A stretch of DNA of 64,000 nt, taken from assembly GCA_021776635.1 (NCBI GenBank), contig JAJFFN010000020.1, forward strand, positions 124,001 through 188,000, read 5' to 3'. This document shows, one piece after another, positions 26,130 to 36,225 of the stretch. The DNA comes from Robiginitomaculum sp. (lineage in GTDB: Bacteria > Pseudomonadota > Alphaproteobacteria > Caulobacterales > Maricaulaceae). The position numbers and the translations under genes are program-made. The notes beneath the pieces were generated by a model. That model was not told the DNA's origin. It made no database searches and saw only the letters and a list, made by a program, of their open reading frames with translations. Position 1 is the stretch's first letter; each line of letters begins with the position of its first letter.

Positions 26130-27737
26130 TCACATCCTAAACACGCCGAATTCAGTGTCGCCCACGGGGGCGTTGGCGGCCATGGCTAGGCCGAGACCGA
26201 GAACGCGGCGCGTATCCGTTGGTGCGATAATGCCGTCGTCCCATAGCCTTGCGCTGGCATAATAAGGATGGCCTTCACGTTCATATTTTTCGAGCAATGG
26301 CTTGCGGAAAGCTGCTTCCTCTGCCGCGCTCCATGTTTCGCCGCGCCGTTCTTTGCCGTCTCTGGTAACGGTCGCCAGCACACTGGCCGCCTGTTCTCCG
26401 CCCATGACGGAAATCCGCGCATTGGGCCACATAAACATCAGGCGCGGCCCGTAAGCGCGCCCGCACATGCCGTAATTACCTGCCCCGTAGGAACCACCAA
26501 TAACAATGGTGAATTTTGGCACTTGGGCGCAGGCCACTGCTGTGACCAGTTTAGCGCCGTCTTTGGCAATGCCGCCCGCTTCGTACCGTGACCCGACCAT
26601 AAATCCGGTAATGTTTTGCAAGAACACCAATGGGATTTTCCGTTTGGCGCACAGTTGGACAAAATGCGCACCCTTTAAAGCTGATTCAGAAAACAGCACT
26701 CCATTATTGGCAACGATACCGACTGTATAGCCGTGAATTTTAGCAAAACCACACACGAGTGTGTCGCCGTAAAGTTTCTTAAACTCGTCAAACTTTGACC
26801 CGTCAACAATGCGCGCTATCACTTCGCGAACATCAAATGGCTTGCGGGTATCTGCGGGTATAATCCCGAGCAGTTCGTCCTCATCGTAAGCGGGAGTCTC
26901 TTCCGAACCAGTTGGTTTATAAGACGTTTCGTGGTCACCAAGAGCAGCGACTGAGTTGCGGGCAAGTGCTAGGGCATGGGCATCATTACTGGCCAAATGA
27001 TCCACAACACCTGACGTTTTGGCGTGCAGCATACCGCCGCCTAAATCCTCGGCGCTGACCACTTCGCCCGTGGCCGCTTTGACCAAGGGTGGCCCCGCAA
27101 GGAAAATAGTGCCTTGGTCGGCGACGATAATGCTTTCGTCGGCCATGGCGGGTACATAGGCGCCGCCCGCCGTACACGAGCCCATAACCACGGCGATTTG
27201 CGCGATACCTTTGGCGGAGAGCGTGGCTTGGTTGAAAAATATCCGGCCAAAATGCTCTTTGTCCGGGAAGACTTCGTCTTGTCGCGGCAGGTTGGCACCA
27301 CCGCTATCGACGAGATAGATACATGGCAAGTGGTTCTCGCGTGCAATTTCTTGGGCGCGTAAATGTTTCTTGACGGTTAGGGGGTAGTAAGAGCCACCTT
27401 TAACCGTAGCGTCATTGCAGACAATCATGCACTCACGACCTGATACCTGTCCTATGCCCGCAATGAGTCCAGCGGCGGGCACATGGTCGCCGTACACTTC
27501 ATAGGCGGCAAATTGCCCAATCTCCAAAAATGGCGTGCCAGAGTCTAGGAGCCGCTCTACGCGCTCTCTAGGGAGGAGCTTGCCCCGCGCTAAATGACGC
27601 TCGCGAGAGCGTTCTGGCCCACCCAGGACAATCTGTGCCACTTTGGCGCGTAGGTCGTCCACAAGCCCGCGCATAGCTTCACTATTGCTACGAAACTCCG
27701 GTGCATCAGGATTAATCTTGGTCGATAATTTAGGCAT
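26130..27737 (-). CDS. mccB: Methylcrotonyl-CoA carboxylase, carboxyltransferase beta subunit
   Basis: A 535-residue acyl-CoA carboxylase beta subunit of MCC length. Features: [56 protein letters not shown], the second crotonase half with [20 protein letters not shown], and [19 protein letters not shown]. It moves the carboxyl group from biotin to 3-methylcrotonyl-CoA. It is upstream of mccA in one transcription direction, with a 163-base gap occupied by a palindromic repeat. Confidence 0.9.
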   Translation of the reverse strand: MPKLSTKINPDAPEFRSNSEAMRGLVDDLRAKVAQIVLGGPERSRERHLARGKLLPRERVERLLDSGTPFLEIGQFAAYEVYGDHVPAAGLIAGIGQVSGRECMIVCNDATVKGGSYYPLTVKKHLRAQEIARENHLPCIYLVDSGGANLPRQDEVFPDKEHFGRIFFNQATLSAKGIAQIAVVMGSCTAGGAYVPAMADESIIVADQGTIFLAGPPLVKAATGEVVSAEDLGGGMLHAKTSGVVDHLASNDAHALALARNSVAALGDHETSYKPTGSEETPAYDEDELLGIIPADTRKPFDVREVIARIVDGSKFDEFKKLYGDTLVCGFAKIHGYTVGIVANNGVLFSESALKGAHFVQLCAKRKIPLVFLQNITGFMVGSRYEAGGIAKDGAKLVTAVACAQVPKFTIVIGGSYGAGNYGMCGRAYGPRLMFMWPNARISVMGGEQAASVLATVTRDGKERRGETWSAAEEAAFRKPLLEKYEREGHPYYASARLWDDGIIAPTDTRRVLGLGLAMAANAPVGDTEFGVFRM

Positions 27738-28039
27738 AATCGCCCCTATAATTACAATGTATCAACTACATATACATAAATTCGACCCAAAAGTCAAATA
27801 AATTATAAGTGTTATAATTGACAACAAATCGACGTGAACACAAAGCTTAACGATGATAACTCCCCACTAAAAATGGGGGTATGGTCTATTGAAACTTGTA
27901 GAATATTTGTAGTTTTATTCTAAATTCCGTACTTACCTGCCCCTTGCAAATATCCATTTTTGAACCCAATAATAGACCCCTGCATGTGTTGGGCGAGCGG
28001 GTTTGGTCATACGCAAATAAAGTTGGCAAGTTTTATGCT
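27738..28039. other. Gene-free gap before the tad block
   Basis: This 302-base AT-rich stretch should contain the mccB promoter next to 27738. It has a small hairpin (CCCCA 27862-27866 with TGGGG 27874-27878) and, at 27951-28001, copy C of the dispersed repeat. No gene is seen. Confidence 0.6.
27951..28001. repeat. Dispersed repeat, copy C (partial)
   Basis: Matches the second half of copy A at 12603-12654: TATCCAT.TTTGAAC.CA then ATAGACCCCTGCATG and the end GAGCGGG. The CCGCTCAT start is missing, so this is a partial or decayed copy. Confidence 0.75.
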
Positions 28040-29017
28040 TTACGCGGGTGTATTATTAGCTTTGTCACCATGCGTATCTGATATCAACCCCACCAAATTT
28101 TTCTCAGCTAGTTCAAAATAAACTGGGCTTATTTCCAACGCTTTCATGTAGAGACTTCTTGCCTTGCCTAGCTCGCCCCTTGCTTCGGCAATGACGCCAG
28201 CATCATTGTAAACTTGGGCGGTGCGGGTTTCGGACAGGCCTTTGAGAGCTTTGTCGGTTTTCCCTAAAAGCGTTTGGGCGAGGCGGAGATTATTGTTGTA
28301 GACGGGCATATCTGGATTGGCCATATTGGCTTGTTTGAACTTGGCGAGGGCTTCTTTTTTACGGCCCTGCATGAGTAATGACATACCCATATTGTTGACA
28401 ATGGCAGACGTGCTGGAACCTGAATTCTTGGCAATTGTCAAGGCTTGGACATAGGCATCGAGTGCATCGAGCCATTTTTCATGACCATCGTGAAGCTTCC
28501 CCAGTGCATTCCATAACCGATGATCGTCGGGGCTGTCTTTTAAAGCGCTGCGCAAAGCTTTTTCAGCTTTCGCAGGTTTAAGGTTCGCGAAATCAAGTAA
28601 CAGAGCTCCTGATTTTGCGCGGCGTCTATGGTTTTCCGAGCTGTTGATGTTGTCCGTAATGGCTGCGTAAAGTTCTTGAGCCTGGATTTGGTACATGTCG
28701 CCGCGCCACGAAAGCGACAAAGAACTATCAGCCAAGCCTAACAAAGTATCGGCGCGCATTCTCTTGGGAGTATTTTGCGACCCAATGTGTTTGTACAAAA
28801 CGCTATAGGCATTATAGCTCGCATCGTAATCAGAGGAACGCTGTAACTCTTGTGCTTCATCTAGGGCGGTTATTGCATTAAAGTTTTGTCGCTCTGCGGG
28901 ACTGGAATTTGTGGTAATGGGACGGACTTCTATTTTCGCAGCCGAGTTTGTGGTCGCACAAGCACTCAGTGCAAGACCGCCAATAAGGCCTACTGATATG
29001 AACGTTGTCTTTTTCAC
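28040..29017 (-). CDS. tadD: Tad pilus TPR lipoprotein TadD
   Basis: A 325-residue lipoprotein: lipobox LSAC after a signal sequence, then TPR-type helical repeats (ALGKLHDGHEKWLDALDAYV, VNNMGMSLLMQGRKKEALAK, GVIAEARGELGKARSLYMKA). TadD proteins help assemble the Tad outer-membrane machinery. Its ATG overlaps the tadC stop by four bases. It is the last gene of a four-gene tad block. Confidence 0.88.
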   Translation of the reverse strand: MKKTTFISVGLIGGLALSACATTNSAAKIEVRPITTNSSPAERQNFNAITALDEAQELQRSSDYDASYNAYSVLYKHIGSQNTPKRMRADTLLGLADSSLSLSWRGDMYQIQAQELYAAITDNINSSENHRRRAKSGALLLDFANLKPAKAEKALRSALKDSPDDHRLWNALGKLHDGHEKWLDALDAYVQALTIAKNSGSSTSAIVNNMGMSLLMQGRKKEALAKFKQANMANPDMPVYNNNLRLAQTLLGKTDKALKGLSETRTAQVYNDAGVIAEARGELGKARSLYMKALEISPVYFELAEKNLVGLISDTHGDKANNTPA

Positions 29018-29946
29018 ATGAAGGCCTTTGATAAACGCGCGGCAGCTGGAAGAAACATCATCATTAAAATCGTTGGAAAAATAAACAAAATCAGTGGAAC
29101 TGTCATTTTAGCCGGAAGTGCCATTGCTTTTTCCTCAGCTCTGAGCATACGCTTCGTCCGCATTTCATCAGAAAATGTACGCAGCGCTGTGCCAAGAGAA
29201 CTTCCCATTTCTTCTGATTGCTTCAGCATAATATTGAGAGATTTCACTTCATCAAGACCAAGCCTATCCGCAAAATTTTTAAAGGCTTCGGGTCGCGTAC
29301 GCCCTGCCATCAGCTCTAGATTTAACAAATCAAGATTAATCTGAATGACAGGAAAACGTTTCCCTAATTCCTTGGAGACATTTGAGAGCGCCGCATCAAG
29401 CCCAAGCCCGGCTTCGATACAGGCTATTAATAGATCCATCATATCTGGGAACCCGTCACGCGCCTGCAATTTACGTTTATTGATGCGTTGTCGCAAATAA
29501 AGGTCTGGCCCAAATAATCCTAAAATAATCATAACTATGGCGGCAAAAACAAGTTTTTCAGGTGGTAAATTAGAGGCGAATAATGCCCAATAAGCTAAAA
29601 GCCCAAAAACGGGAATTATCAAAGACATCAACCGAATAGCATAAAATGTCGGAATTGATTTCGCGGAATAAAAGCCAGCTTGTGACAGTTTGAACCTTAT
29701 GCGCGTTATTTCCTCCGCTCCGGGGAGTGTTAAATGTTGCCCGAGTTCGGCAATCATTTTTGGTGGAGCTGCGCGCGACTTTGTAGAAGATTGCTTTTCT
29801 TTGGGCTTGGACCCTGCGAGCCTTCGGCTCATGACTTGGTTTTTCTTTAAAGAAGAACGGAGTGCGACTGTTATACCCCCCAAAGACAAGGCAATGAAAA
29901 TGGCAGTAATAATGACCAATTGCGCGGAGGAAAGTGATGATAACAT
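29014..29946 (-). CDS. tadC: Tad inner-membrane platform protein TadC
   Basis: A 310-residue type II secretion F domain protein. An N-terminal membrane helix, two central helices (VFGLLAYWALFA and IVMIILGLFGPDLYLRQRI), the GFPDMMDLLIACIEAGLGLDAAL segment and a C-terminal anchor (TVPLILFIFPTILMMMFLPA) are all present. It forms the platform with TadB on which the ATPase TadA works. Confidence 0.9.
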   Translation of the reverse strand: MLSSLSSAQLVIITAIFIALSLGGITVALRSSLKKNQVMSRRLAGSKPKEKQSSTKSRAAPPKMIAELGQHLTLPGAEEITRIRFKLSQAGFYSAKSIPTFYAIRLMSLIIPVFGLLAYWALFASNLPPEKLVFAAIVMIILGLFGPDLYLRQRINKRKLQARDGFPDMMDLLIACIEAGLGLDAALSNVSKELGKRFPVIQINLDLLNLELMAGRTRPEAFKNFADRLGLDEVKSLNIMLKQSEEMGSSLGTALRTFSDEMRTKRMLRAEEKAMALPAKMTVPLILFIFPTILMMMFLPAAARLSKAFM

Positions 29947-29955
29947 GTTCTGCTC

Positions 29956-30915
29956 CTAAATCTTGAAGTTAATCATTTTACGAATGACAAGATTGCCAAT
30001 CACCATCCAAACGACTGCAGCTATCAATCCTTGTTTGACAAAGGATACATCTGAAACGTCTCCGTAAAACTCAGGAGATAAGATATTGACGGCGGCAAAT
30101 AGCAAGATCGGTACGACATTGAGTATCAACGCTGACATGCGTCCCTCCGATGATGCGGCCTTGATCCGCAAACGCATCTTTTGGCGATCGAGCACCATTT
30201 TAGCATTGTTCGCTAAAAGCTCAGCAAGGTTACCACCAGTCCGTACCTGCAAGCGCACTGTAGCAGCCAGCATATCAAAATCGCCATGGCCAATTCGGTC
30301 GGACATCCGTTGGGTCGCTGTACCTAATTCTGTACCGTAGGTAATTTCATCACCCGCAATTCCAAATTCAGAACCTATTGGGTCTTTCATTTCCCGTGCC
30401 ACCAGATCAACTGCGACAGGAACAGGATGACCAGCGCGTAATGAGCGTACAATAACATCCAAAGCATCGGGGAGTTGTGTGACGGCCTTTTTCTTACGCC
30501 GTTTGGCAATGAACATAACGACAAGCACGGGCAAGACAAAACCAACAAGAAAGCCCAAGCCAAAATATATATAGTTATGGGTAAACAGAAAAACCAAGGT
30601 GGCGATAATAAATGCCGATACAGACATGGAAATATACAAGCCATATGCACCAATACGAAGGCCGGAATGAACGACTAGGGTATTGAGCTGTTTCAATAAC
30701 TTGCCCATTTGATTGTCATCACCAAGACCTCGTGCTTGCTTGAGTGCTTGTAGCGCTTCAACAGAATTGTTCTTCTTGGCCAATAATTTCATGCGGATAT
30801 TTACGCGTTTTACTTGACGTGCCCCTTGACGGCTCGCACCTATGATCAATTGCATAAATAAAAACGCACAGGCAAATACGAGAAAATAAATAACAATGTT
30901 TGACGAAAATTCCAT
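29956..30915 (-). CDS. tadB: Tad inner-membrane platform protein TadB
   Basis: A 319-residue T2SF-domain protein, paralogous to TadC: N-terminal helix VIYFLVFACAFLFMQLIIG, a central helical pair, and QLPDALDVIVRSLRAGHPVP followed by QVRTGGNLAELLANNAKM. The C-terminal helix ends near the protein's last 20 residues. It lies between tadA and tadC with gaps of 3 and 9 bases. Confidence 0.92.
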   Translation of the reverse strand: MEFSSNIVIYFLVFACAFLFMQLIIGASRQGARQVKRVNIRMKLLAKKNNSVEALQALKQARGLGDDNQMGKLLKQLNTLVVHSGLRIGAYGLYISMSVSAFIIATLVFLFTHNYIYFGLGFLVGFVLPVLVVMFIAKRRKKKAVTQLPDALDVIVRSLRAGHPVPVAVDLVAREMKDPIGSEFGIAGDEITYGTELGTATQRMSDRIGHGDFDMLAATVRLQVRTGGNLAELLANNAKMVLDRQKMRLRIKAASSEGRMSALILNVVPILLFAAVNILSPEFYGDVSDVSFVKQGLIAAVVWMVIGNLVIRKMINFKI

Positions 30916-30918
30916 TTC

Positions 30919-32448
30919 TTATGGCATCCGCTCATGTAGGCTGCGCTCTGAAACCCTGCCTATTTCCAAGACACCTGGTTCAAATATAGTTTGGTCTAAA
31001 TTTGAGCCACTTGTGAGGATTTCGTGTAAACATTGCGGGCGAATGCCTGTTGCACGAAACTCGCCAATGACCTCATAATTAGGCCCGGAACCCGTTTTTG
31101 TGTAATTGAAAATTTCCTGCATTTGAATGACAGGACCTTCCATGCCCGTAACTTCTGAGACACTCGTGATTTTTCGTTGCCCATCAGATAACCGGCTTGC
31201 CTGTACGATCAAACCAACGGCAGATGCAATTTGACCGGCAACCCCCTCAGGGCTGATTTTCATATCGCCCATACCAACCATTTGCTCAAGACGGGTAATA
31301 GCATCACGCGGTGTATTGGCATGTAATGTTGCCAGAGAACCTTCATGTCCGGTGTTCATGGCTTGTAACATATCAAAAGCTTCCTCACCGCGTACCTCAC
31401 CGAGAATAACTCGATCCGGGCGCATACGAAGCGCGTTTTTGACAAGCTCTCTTTGTTTGATTTCGCCGTTACCCTCAATATTTGGCGGCCTTGTTTCCAT
31501 GCGCGCAACATGGGGTTGTTGCAATTGTAATTCCGCAGCATCTTCAATCGTGATTAAGCGTTCCTTGTGGGAAATAGACTGAGATAAAGCATTTAAAAGT
31601 GTCGTCTTGCCAGAACCTGTTCCGCCAGAAATAAGGATTGTTACTTTCGCTTTGCAGGCCGCCCACAAAAACTCTGCGACCACTTCGGGTGCAGCGCCAA
31701 AATCTACCAATTTGTCAAGCGTAAATGGGTTCGAAGAAAATTTCCGAATTGACATCAATGGCCCGTCCACGGCGATAGGGGCTACGGCCACATTGACCCT
31801 GCTACCATCTGCAAGTCTGGCGTCTGCCATAGGGTGGCTTTCATCAACACGACGTCCCACAGCGGATACGATCTTGTTGATGATACGCAATAAATGCGCT
31901 TCATCGGCAAACCGCACAGTTGTTGGCTCTAACTCTCCCCCGCGCTCAACAAATACGTGTTCGTGAGTGTTGACCAGAATATCACTGATACTTTCATCAT
32001 CTAAGAGCGGTTCAAGCGGTCCAAGCCCTGTCATTTCATTGATCAGTGCGGCTGCTAATTCTTGGATTTCGCTCGTATTGAGCTTCATATGTTCGCTTTT
32101 GACGATATCCTTGACGCGTGCATGAATTTGTTTGCGCATTTCATTTTCATCAAGCTTGTCTAGGATTGAAAGGTCCAAATCATCAATCAGCCGGTTGTGT
32201 AAACGCCGCTTGGTATAGAGCGCATCGTCTTTTGCTCTTTGTTCTTTCGTTTGCGAACTGCGGGCTCGGGTTCTGCGGTCCGTTTTTTTATCAACCGGCT
32301 TTACGAGCGAACGCGCATCTTCTTGTGTTTGTGTATCATCTTGCTTTTGCGAGACTTGCGCTTTGGCAGATGGCGTATCAGCAGGCGCAACCTGCTCAAC
32401 CTGAGCAGAAAGTCTGCTTGGTGTGACTATGCTAGAAAATCTTCCCAT
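30919..32448 (-). CDS. tadA: Tad pilus assembly ATPase TadA/CpaF
   Basis: A 509-residue secretion ATPase of the CpaF type. Walker A is [15 protein letters not shown], the Asp box and Walker B are [13 protein letters not shown] and [19 protein letters not shown], and the His box [14 protein letters not shown] follows. The first 80 residues are low-complexity, rich in Gln/Asp/Ala. It powers pilus extension. Upstream genes expected in a full tad operon (flp, cpaA-cpaE) are absent; instead nfu lies divergently 165 bases away. Confidence 0.94.
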   Translation of the reverse strand: MGRFSSIVTPSRLSAQVEQVAPADTPSAKAQVSQKQDDTQTQEDARSLVKPVDKKTDRRTRARSSQTKEQRAKDDALYTKRRLHNRLIDDLDLSILDKLDENEMRKQIHARVKDIVKSEHMKLNTSEIQELAAALINEMTGLGPLEPLLDDESISDILVNTHEHVFVERGGELEPTTVRFADEAHLLRIINKIVSAVGRRVDESHPMADARLADGSRVNVAVAPIAVDGPLMSIRKFSSNPFTLDKLVDFGAAPEVVAEFLWAACKAKVTILISGGTGSGKTTLLNALSQSISHKERLITIEDAAELQLQQPHVARMETRPPNIEGNGEIKQRELVKNALRMRPDRVILGEVRGEEAFDMLQAMNTGHEGSLATLHANTPRDAITRLEQMVGMGDMKISPEGVAGQIASAVGLIVQASRLSDGQRKITSVSEVTGMEGPVIQMQEIFNYTKTGSGPNYEVIGEFRATGIRPQCLHEILTSGSNLDQTIFEPGVLEIGRVSERSLHERMP

Positions 32449-32613
32449 ATGGCTTTTTAAATAAGGGGGGTAAAACTGTGCTTAGTTTTCATGGTAAAAA
32501 TATGATAAAAATTATCCTTATTTTGATACCGCAGTTGTATTTGCCCTTGTAACATATGCCAAGGTTCTCCATTTTAGTGGGTAAGTGAACTTACTCAAAA
32601 ATTGGAGTGCAAA

Positions 32614-33210
32614 ATGTTTATTCAAACCCAAGATACACCGAACCCCGCAACCCTAAAATTTTTGCCCGGGCGCGAAGTCATGGCCGAAGGCTTGCCGCCT
32701 ATGGAAGTGGAGAGAGGCACCATCTTAAGCACAGGCGGTGCAGACCATTTGCCGTTAGCAGGTGTATTGTTTTCTATTCCCAATATTGAGCGGGTGTTTT
32801 TCGGACCTGATTTTATTTCTGTTACAAGGAGCGATACTGCTGACTGGTCGCATTTAAAACCAGCCATTTTGGGCGCAATCATGGACTTTTATGTTGGCGG
32901 CGGCGGTGTCATTACCGATGACGGAACACAGGGTAAGAACGCGGGTGAAGAAGAAGTTTACGAAGGCGAAGTTTTGGAAATTGTCAACCAGATCAAAGAT
33001 CTGATCGAGACACGTGTGCGTCCCGCCGTGGCACAAGACGGCGGCGATATATTATTTAGGCGGTTTGACGAAAAAAGCGGGGCCGTTTTCTTGCAAATGA
33101 AAGGCGCATGTGCGGGGTGTCCGTCCTCTTCCATGACATTGAAATCGGGTGTGGAGAACTTGCTTAAACACTATGTTCCCGAAGTGACCAGTGTGGAAGA
33201 AGCTTTTTAA
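32614..33210 (+). CDS. NifU-family Fe-S carrier protein (Nfu)
   Basis: A 198-residue Nfu with an N-terminal Nfu_N domain (MFIQTQDTPNPATLKFLPGR, then SIPNIERVFFGPDFISVT) and a C-terminal NifU domain with the cluster motif CAGCPSS (RVRPAVAQDGGDILFRR before it). It delivers [4Fe-4S] clusters to client enzymes and works with the SUF system encoded earlier. GGAG six bases before the ATG at 32614 sets the start; an in-frame TTG at 32602 is unlikely. tsaB begins immediately after its stop. Confidence 0.93.
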   Translation: MFIQTQDTPNPATLKFLPGREVMAEGLPPMEVERGTILSTGGADHLPLAGVLFSIPNIERVFFGPDFISVTRSDTADWSHLKPAILGAIMDFYVGGGGVITDDGTQGKNAGEEEVYEGEVLEIVNQIKDLIETRVRPAVAQDGGDILFRRFDEKSGAVFLQMKGACAGCPSSSMTLKSGVENLLKHYVPEVTSVEEAF

Positions 33211-33876
33211 TTGTCCCGTTTTTACGCGCCTTTATGCTTGGGAATAGATACGACTGCGCAGTGGTGCAGTGTTGCACTAGTTGACAGCGCAAAAATCCTC
33301 GGTTTTAAGAGCAAAAAAATAGGGCGCGGCCATGCGGAATTGCTTGCAGATATGGTGCAAGATTTATTGGTTGAGGCTGATGTTAAGCCCGCCCAAATTG
33401 ACAAAATTTCCGTTTGTGTCGGGCCAGGCAGTTTCACAGGGTTAAGGGTTGGTTTGTCCTTTGCCAAAGGTTTTGCTCTGCCGCACAATATCCCTATTGT
33501 CGGTCTGTCGGCGCTAGAAGTATGGGCTGGTATGGCTGATCCCGAACAAATAGAAACGCTGATCTGCGTTGCTGATGTCAGGCGTGGTCAATTGCTGGCG
33601 CAAAAATTCAAAAATGGCCACGCTTTACATGAACCTGCCTTACATGAGCCTGCCTTACTTGCTCCTGAGCTTTCAAATGCGGATAAAATTAAGGGGCTCC
33701 CAACAACAATTGTTGGCGGCGGTGCGAAGCTTTTGGGGGCGGATAGTGCCACCCCATATATTTGCCCCGCAGTTTTGGCCTGGCTTGGCCTAGACGTTGC
33801 TCCTGATACGCACCCTGGAGAGCCGCTTTATCACCGCCCACCAGATGCCAAGCTTCCCGGCGGGAAAGCTTTGTAG
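33211..33876 (+). CDS. tsaB: tRNA threonylcarbamoyladenosine synthesis protein TsaB
   Basis: A 221-residue TsaB, partner of TsaD in making t6A37 on tRNAs reading ANN codons. Visible: LGIDTTAQWCSVALVD, HAELLADMVQDLL, and CVGPGSFTGLRVGLSFAKG. The start is TTG directly after the nfu stop (TAA-TTG) with GGAAGAAG upstream; no early ATG exists, so a weak start coupled to nfu is likely. In its second half three 15-bp units (33622-33666) encode ALHEP ALHEP ALLAP, a tandem expansion in a variable region. Confidence 0.88.
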   Translation: MSRFYAPLCLGIDTTAQWCSVALVDSAKILGFKSKKIGRGHAELLADMVQDLLVEADVKPAQIDKISVCVGPGSFTGLRVGLSFAKGFALPHNIPIVGLSALEVWAGMADPEQIETLICVADVRRGQLLAQKFKNGHALHEPALHEPALLAPELSNADKIKGLPTTIVGGGAKLLGADSATPYICPAVLAWLGLDVAPDTHPGEPLYHRPPDAKLPGGKAL

Positions 33877-33978
33877 GGATGTAATACATATCTGATACAA
33901 CAATAGTGCAGAACCACTATGCGGCTACAGGGCCACATATCTGCTTGCTCTATACCCATAAGCCGTTATTGAGCTTAC

Positions 33979-35202
33979 ATGTCTAAATCACCCGCCATAG
34001 ATAAACCAAAACTGCACAAATTAGAATTCGCGGCCATGATGGCCTATATGATTTCCCTGGTTGCGCTGGCTATAGATGCCATGCTTCCGGTGATTGATAT
34101 TATTGGCCGGGATTTGGATATAACGGACCCCAATAAGCCACAGCTTATTATTGGTGTGTTGTTTTTGGGTTTGGCCATTGGTCAAATTGTTTATGGGCCT
34201 GTATCCGATAGTGTGGGCCGCAAACCGGCAATATTTGCTGGGTTGGGCTTGTTTATTTTTGGCTGTGTTTTGAGCATGGTGGCGCAAGATTTTAACGTCA
34301 TGTTGTTTGGTCGTTTTTTACAAGGTTTAGGCGTTGCGGGGCCTCGTATTGTTTCGACCGCCGTCGTCCGTGATGTCTATGCAGGACGCGCGATGGCACA
34401 GATTACATCATTTATTATGTCGTTTTTTATTGTCGTTCCTGCCTTGGCACCCTTGCTTGGGCAATGGGTCGCGGATATGTGGAATTGGCGCGCGGTGTAT
34501 TTTGCTTTACTTGCAATGGCCGTTATTGTTTCTTTGTGGTATGGCTTGCGTCAAGAGGAAACATTGCACGCGGAATTTCGCCGCAAATTTTCCTTATCGG
34601 ATATGGCTGCGAGTTTTGTCGAAGCGATAAAACTTCGTGTAACATTTGGCTACTCTCTGGCGGCGGGTATTGTCTACGGTTCTTTTCTGGCTTATTTAAT
34701 GACTTCACCACAATTGTTCGAAGATGTGTTTGGCATTACCCATGATTTCCCGTATTATTTCGGCGCACTCGCCATTTGTATTGGTTCTGCTGCATTTGTG
34801 AATGCCCGTTTGGTCATGAGGCTTGGCATGCGTAAATTATGTACATGGGCACTTTTGGCAAAGGCCGTCTGGTCAGGTGCGTTTTTCATTTTGGTCACGA
34901 CCCTTGCTAAATCTGGAATGAGCATCCCTTTGCCTGCATTTATGTTATGGGCAGGTTTCTCGTTTTTCTTACTGGGAATATTGTTTGGTAATGTTAATGC
35001 CATTGCTATGGAACCTGTTGGCCATATTGCAGGTGTTGGGTCTGCCGTTGTTGGCAGTGTGTCTGGGTTTGTCTCGCTCGGTATTGGTACAATGATCGGG
35101 CAATCTTACGGGGGCACAGTTTTGCCGCTCATTGGTGGTTTTGCCTTGTTGGCACCCATTTCTTTACTGGTTATGAACTGGGCCGATGATGGAAATGACT
35201 AG
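33979..35202 (+). CDS. MFS transporter, Bcr/CflA drug-resistance type
   Basis: A 407-residue protein with 12 predicted membrane helices. The loop 2-3 motif GPVSDSVGRKPAIFAG and the FLQGLGVAGPRIVSTAVVRD segment in helix 4-5 are typical of the Bcr/CflA proton-antiport family, which exports drugs or small metabolites. The substrate cannot be told. It is preceded by 102 bases after tsaB and is probably its own unit. Confidence 0.88.
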   Translation: MSKSPAIDKPKLHKLEFAAMMAYMISLVALAIDAMLPVIDIIGRDLDITDPNKPQLIIGVLFLGLAIGQIVYGPVSDSVGRKPAIFAGLGLFIFGCVLSMVAQDFNVMLFGRFLQGLGVAGPRIVSTAVVRDVYAGRAMAQITSFIMSFFIVVPALAPLLGQWVADMWNWRAVYFALLAMAVIVSLWYGLRQEETLHAEFRRKFSLSDMAASFVEAIKLRVTFGYSLAAGIVYGSFLAYLMTSPQLFEDVFGITHDFPYYFGALAICIGSAAFVNARLVMRLGMRKLCTWALLAKAVWSGAFFILVTTLAKSGMSIPLPAFMLWAGFSFFLLGILFGNVNAIAMEPVGHIAGVGSAVVGSVSGFVSLGIGTMIGQSYGGTVLPLIGGFALLAPISLLVMNWADDGND

Positions 35203-35322
35203 GTTATTCCATGATTATTACGGTATATCCATAATTCTCCTGTGCAAAATTGCATAACCTGTATTTGTTATTATGCCAACTGACGTCTTTACAGCCATAT
35301 TTTATTATGCATTAAATTGCAT

Positions 35323-36222
35323 ATGAAAAATGCGAAAAAACATACATATGACATGCACCGTTCAAACAAACCGGTCTTGGACGGGCATATGGCGGCTGTG
35401 CATTTTGGTCCAGAAAATAAACCGGCTAGCCTTGTGTATTTACATGCGAACGGCTTTAACGGACTGACATACCGAAGTTTACTTGAGCCGCTGGCACAGG
35501 ACCTCGATAAGCACATTATTGCATTGGATTTGCGTGGGCACGGTTTAACGGATTTACCCATAGACGACGCCTCTTTGGCCAGTCATACAAATTACGCCAA
35601 AGATTTATCGGCCTATTTACAAGCCCATATTGAGGATGAGGTTATCTTAGCTGGGCATTCTTTAGGAGCCAATGCAGCTATACTTGCAGCAGGGATGTTA
35701 CCTGAGAAAATCACAAGTGTTTTAGCTTTTGATCCTATTGTTATGCCTCTTGGTGCACGGATGATAATGATGAGCGGCGCTGGACGTAGATTCTTAATGC
35801 GCAATTACCCATTTGCAAAAAATGCAGGACGTAGACGCGATAAATTTGCATCGCGAAAAGCCGTATATGATCGCTATCATGGCCGTGGCCCGTTTAAGCA
35901 GTTTCCAGAAAATGTCCTAAAGGATTATATTACGGACGGGTTTGTTCCCGTTAAGGACGGTGTACAATTGGCATGTCGTCCTAAATGGGAGCAACTTGGT
36001 TATGTTAGTCAAGCGCAATATATGAAGGGACGTATTGTCGGCCTTCCCTCAGGTTCGCATATAATAATTACGGACTTTGTTAAACAGTCAAAGACATGGA
36101 TACGCCGCGCTCAACGCAAAAATCCAAACCTGCGTATTGATTATTATCCCAAAAAAGATCATTTCTTTCCGGTTATAGAAAGTGATTTTAGCCGAAACGC
36201 ATTGAGAGAAATAATGTCTTGA
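35323..36222 (+). CDS. Alpha/beta hydrolase
   Basis: A 299-residue alpha/beta hydrolase of the epoxide hydrolase/esterase type: oxyanion region YLHANGFNGLTY, ALDLRGHGLTDLP, nucleophile elbow LAGHSLGANAA (Ser), and a late His in PKKDHFFPVIESD. An Asp likely completing the triad is upstream of it. The ATG at 35323 is taken; a TTG two codons earlier is possible. No neighbour suggests a substrate. Confidence 0.85.
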   Translation: MKNAKKHTYDMHRSNKPVLDGHMAAVHFGPENKPASLVYLHANGFNGLTYRSLLEPLAQDLDKHIIALDLRGHGLTDLPIDDASLASHTNYAKDLSAYLQAHIEDEVILAGHSLGANAAILAAGMLPEKITSVLAFDPIVMPLGARMIMMSGAGRRFLMRNYPFAKNAGRRRDKFASRKAVYDRYHGRGPFKQFPENVLKDYITDGFVPVKDGVQLACRPKWEQLGYVSQAQYMKGRIVGLPSGSHIIITDFVKQSKTWIRRAQRKNPNLRIDYYPKKDHFFPVIESDFSRNALREIMS

Positions 36223-36225
36223 AGC

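Noticed and set aside
25544-26140. 198-codon frame opposite mccA
   Set aside because: Antisense shadow of the conserved carboxylase with no own features.
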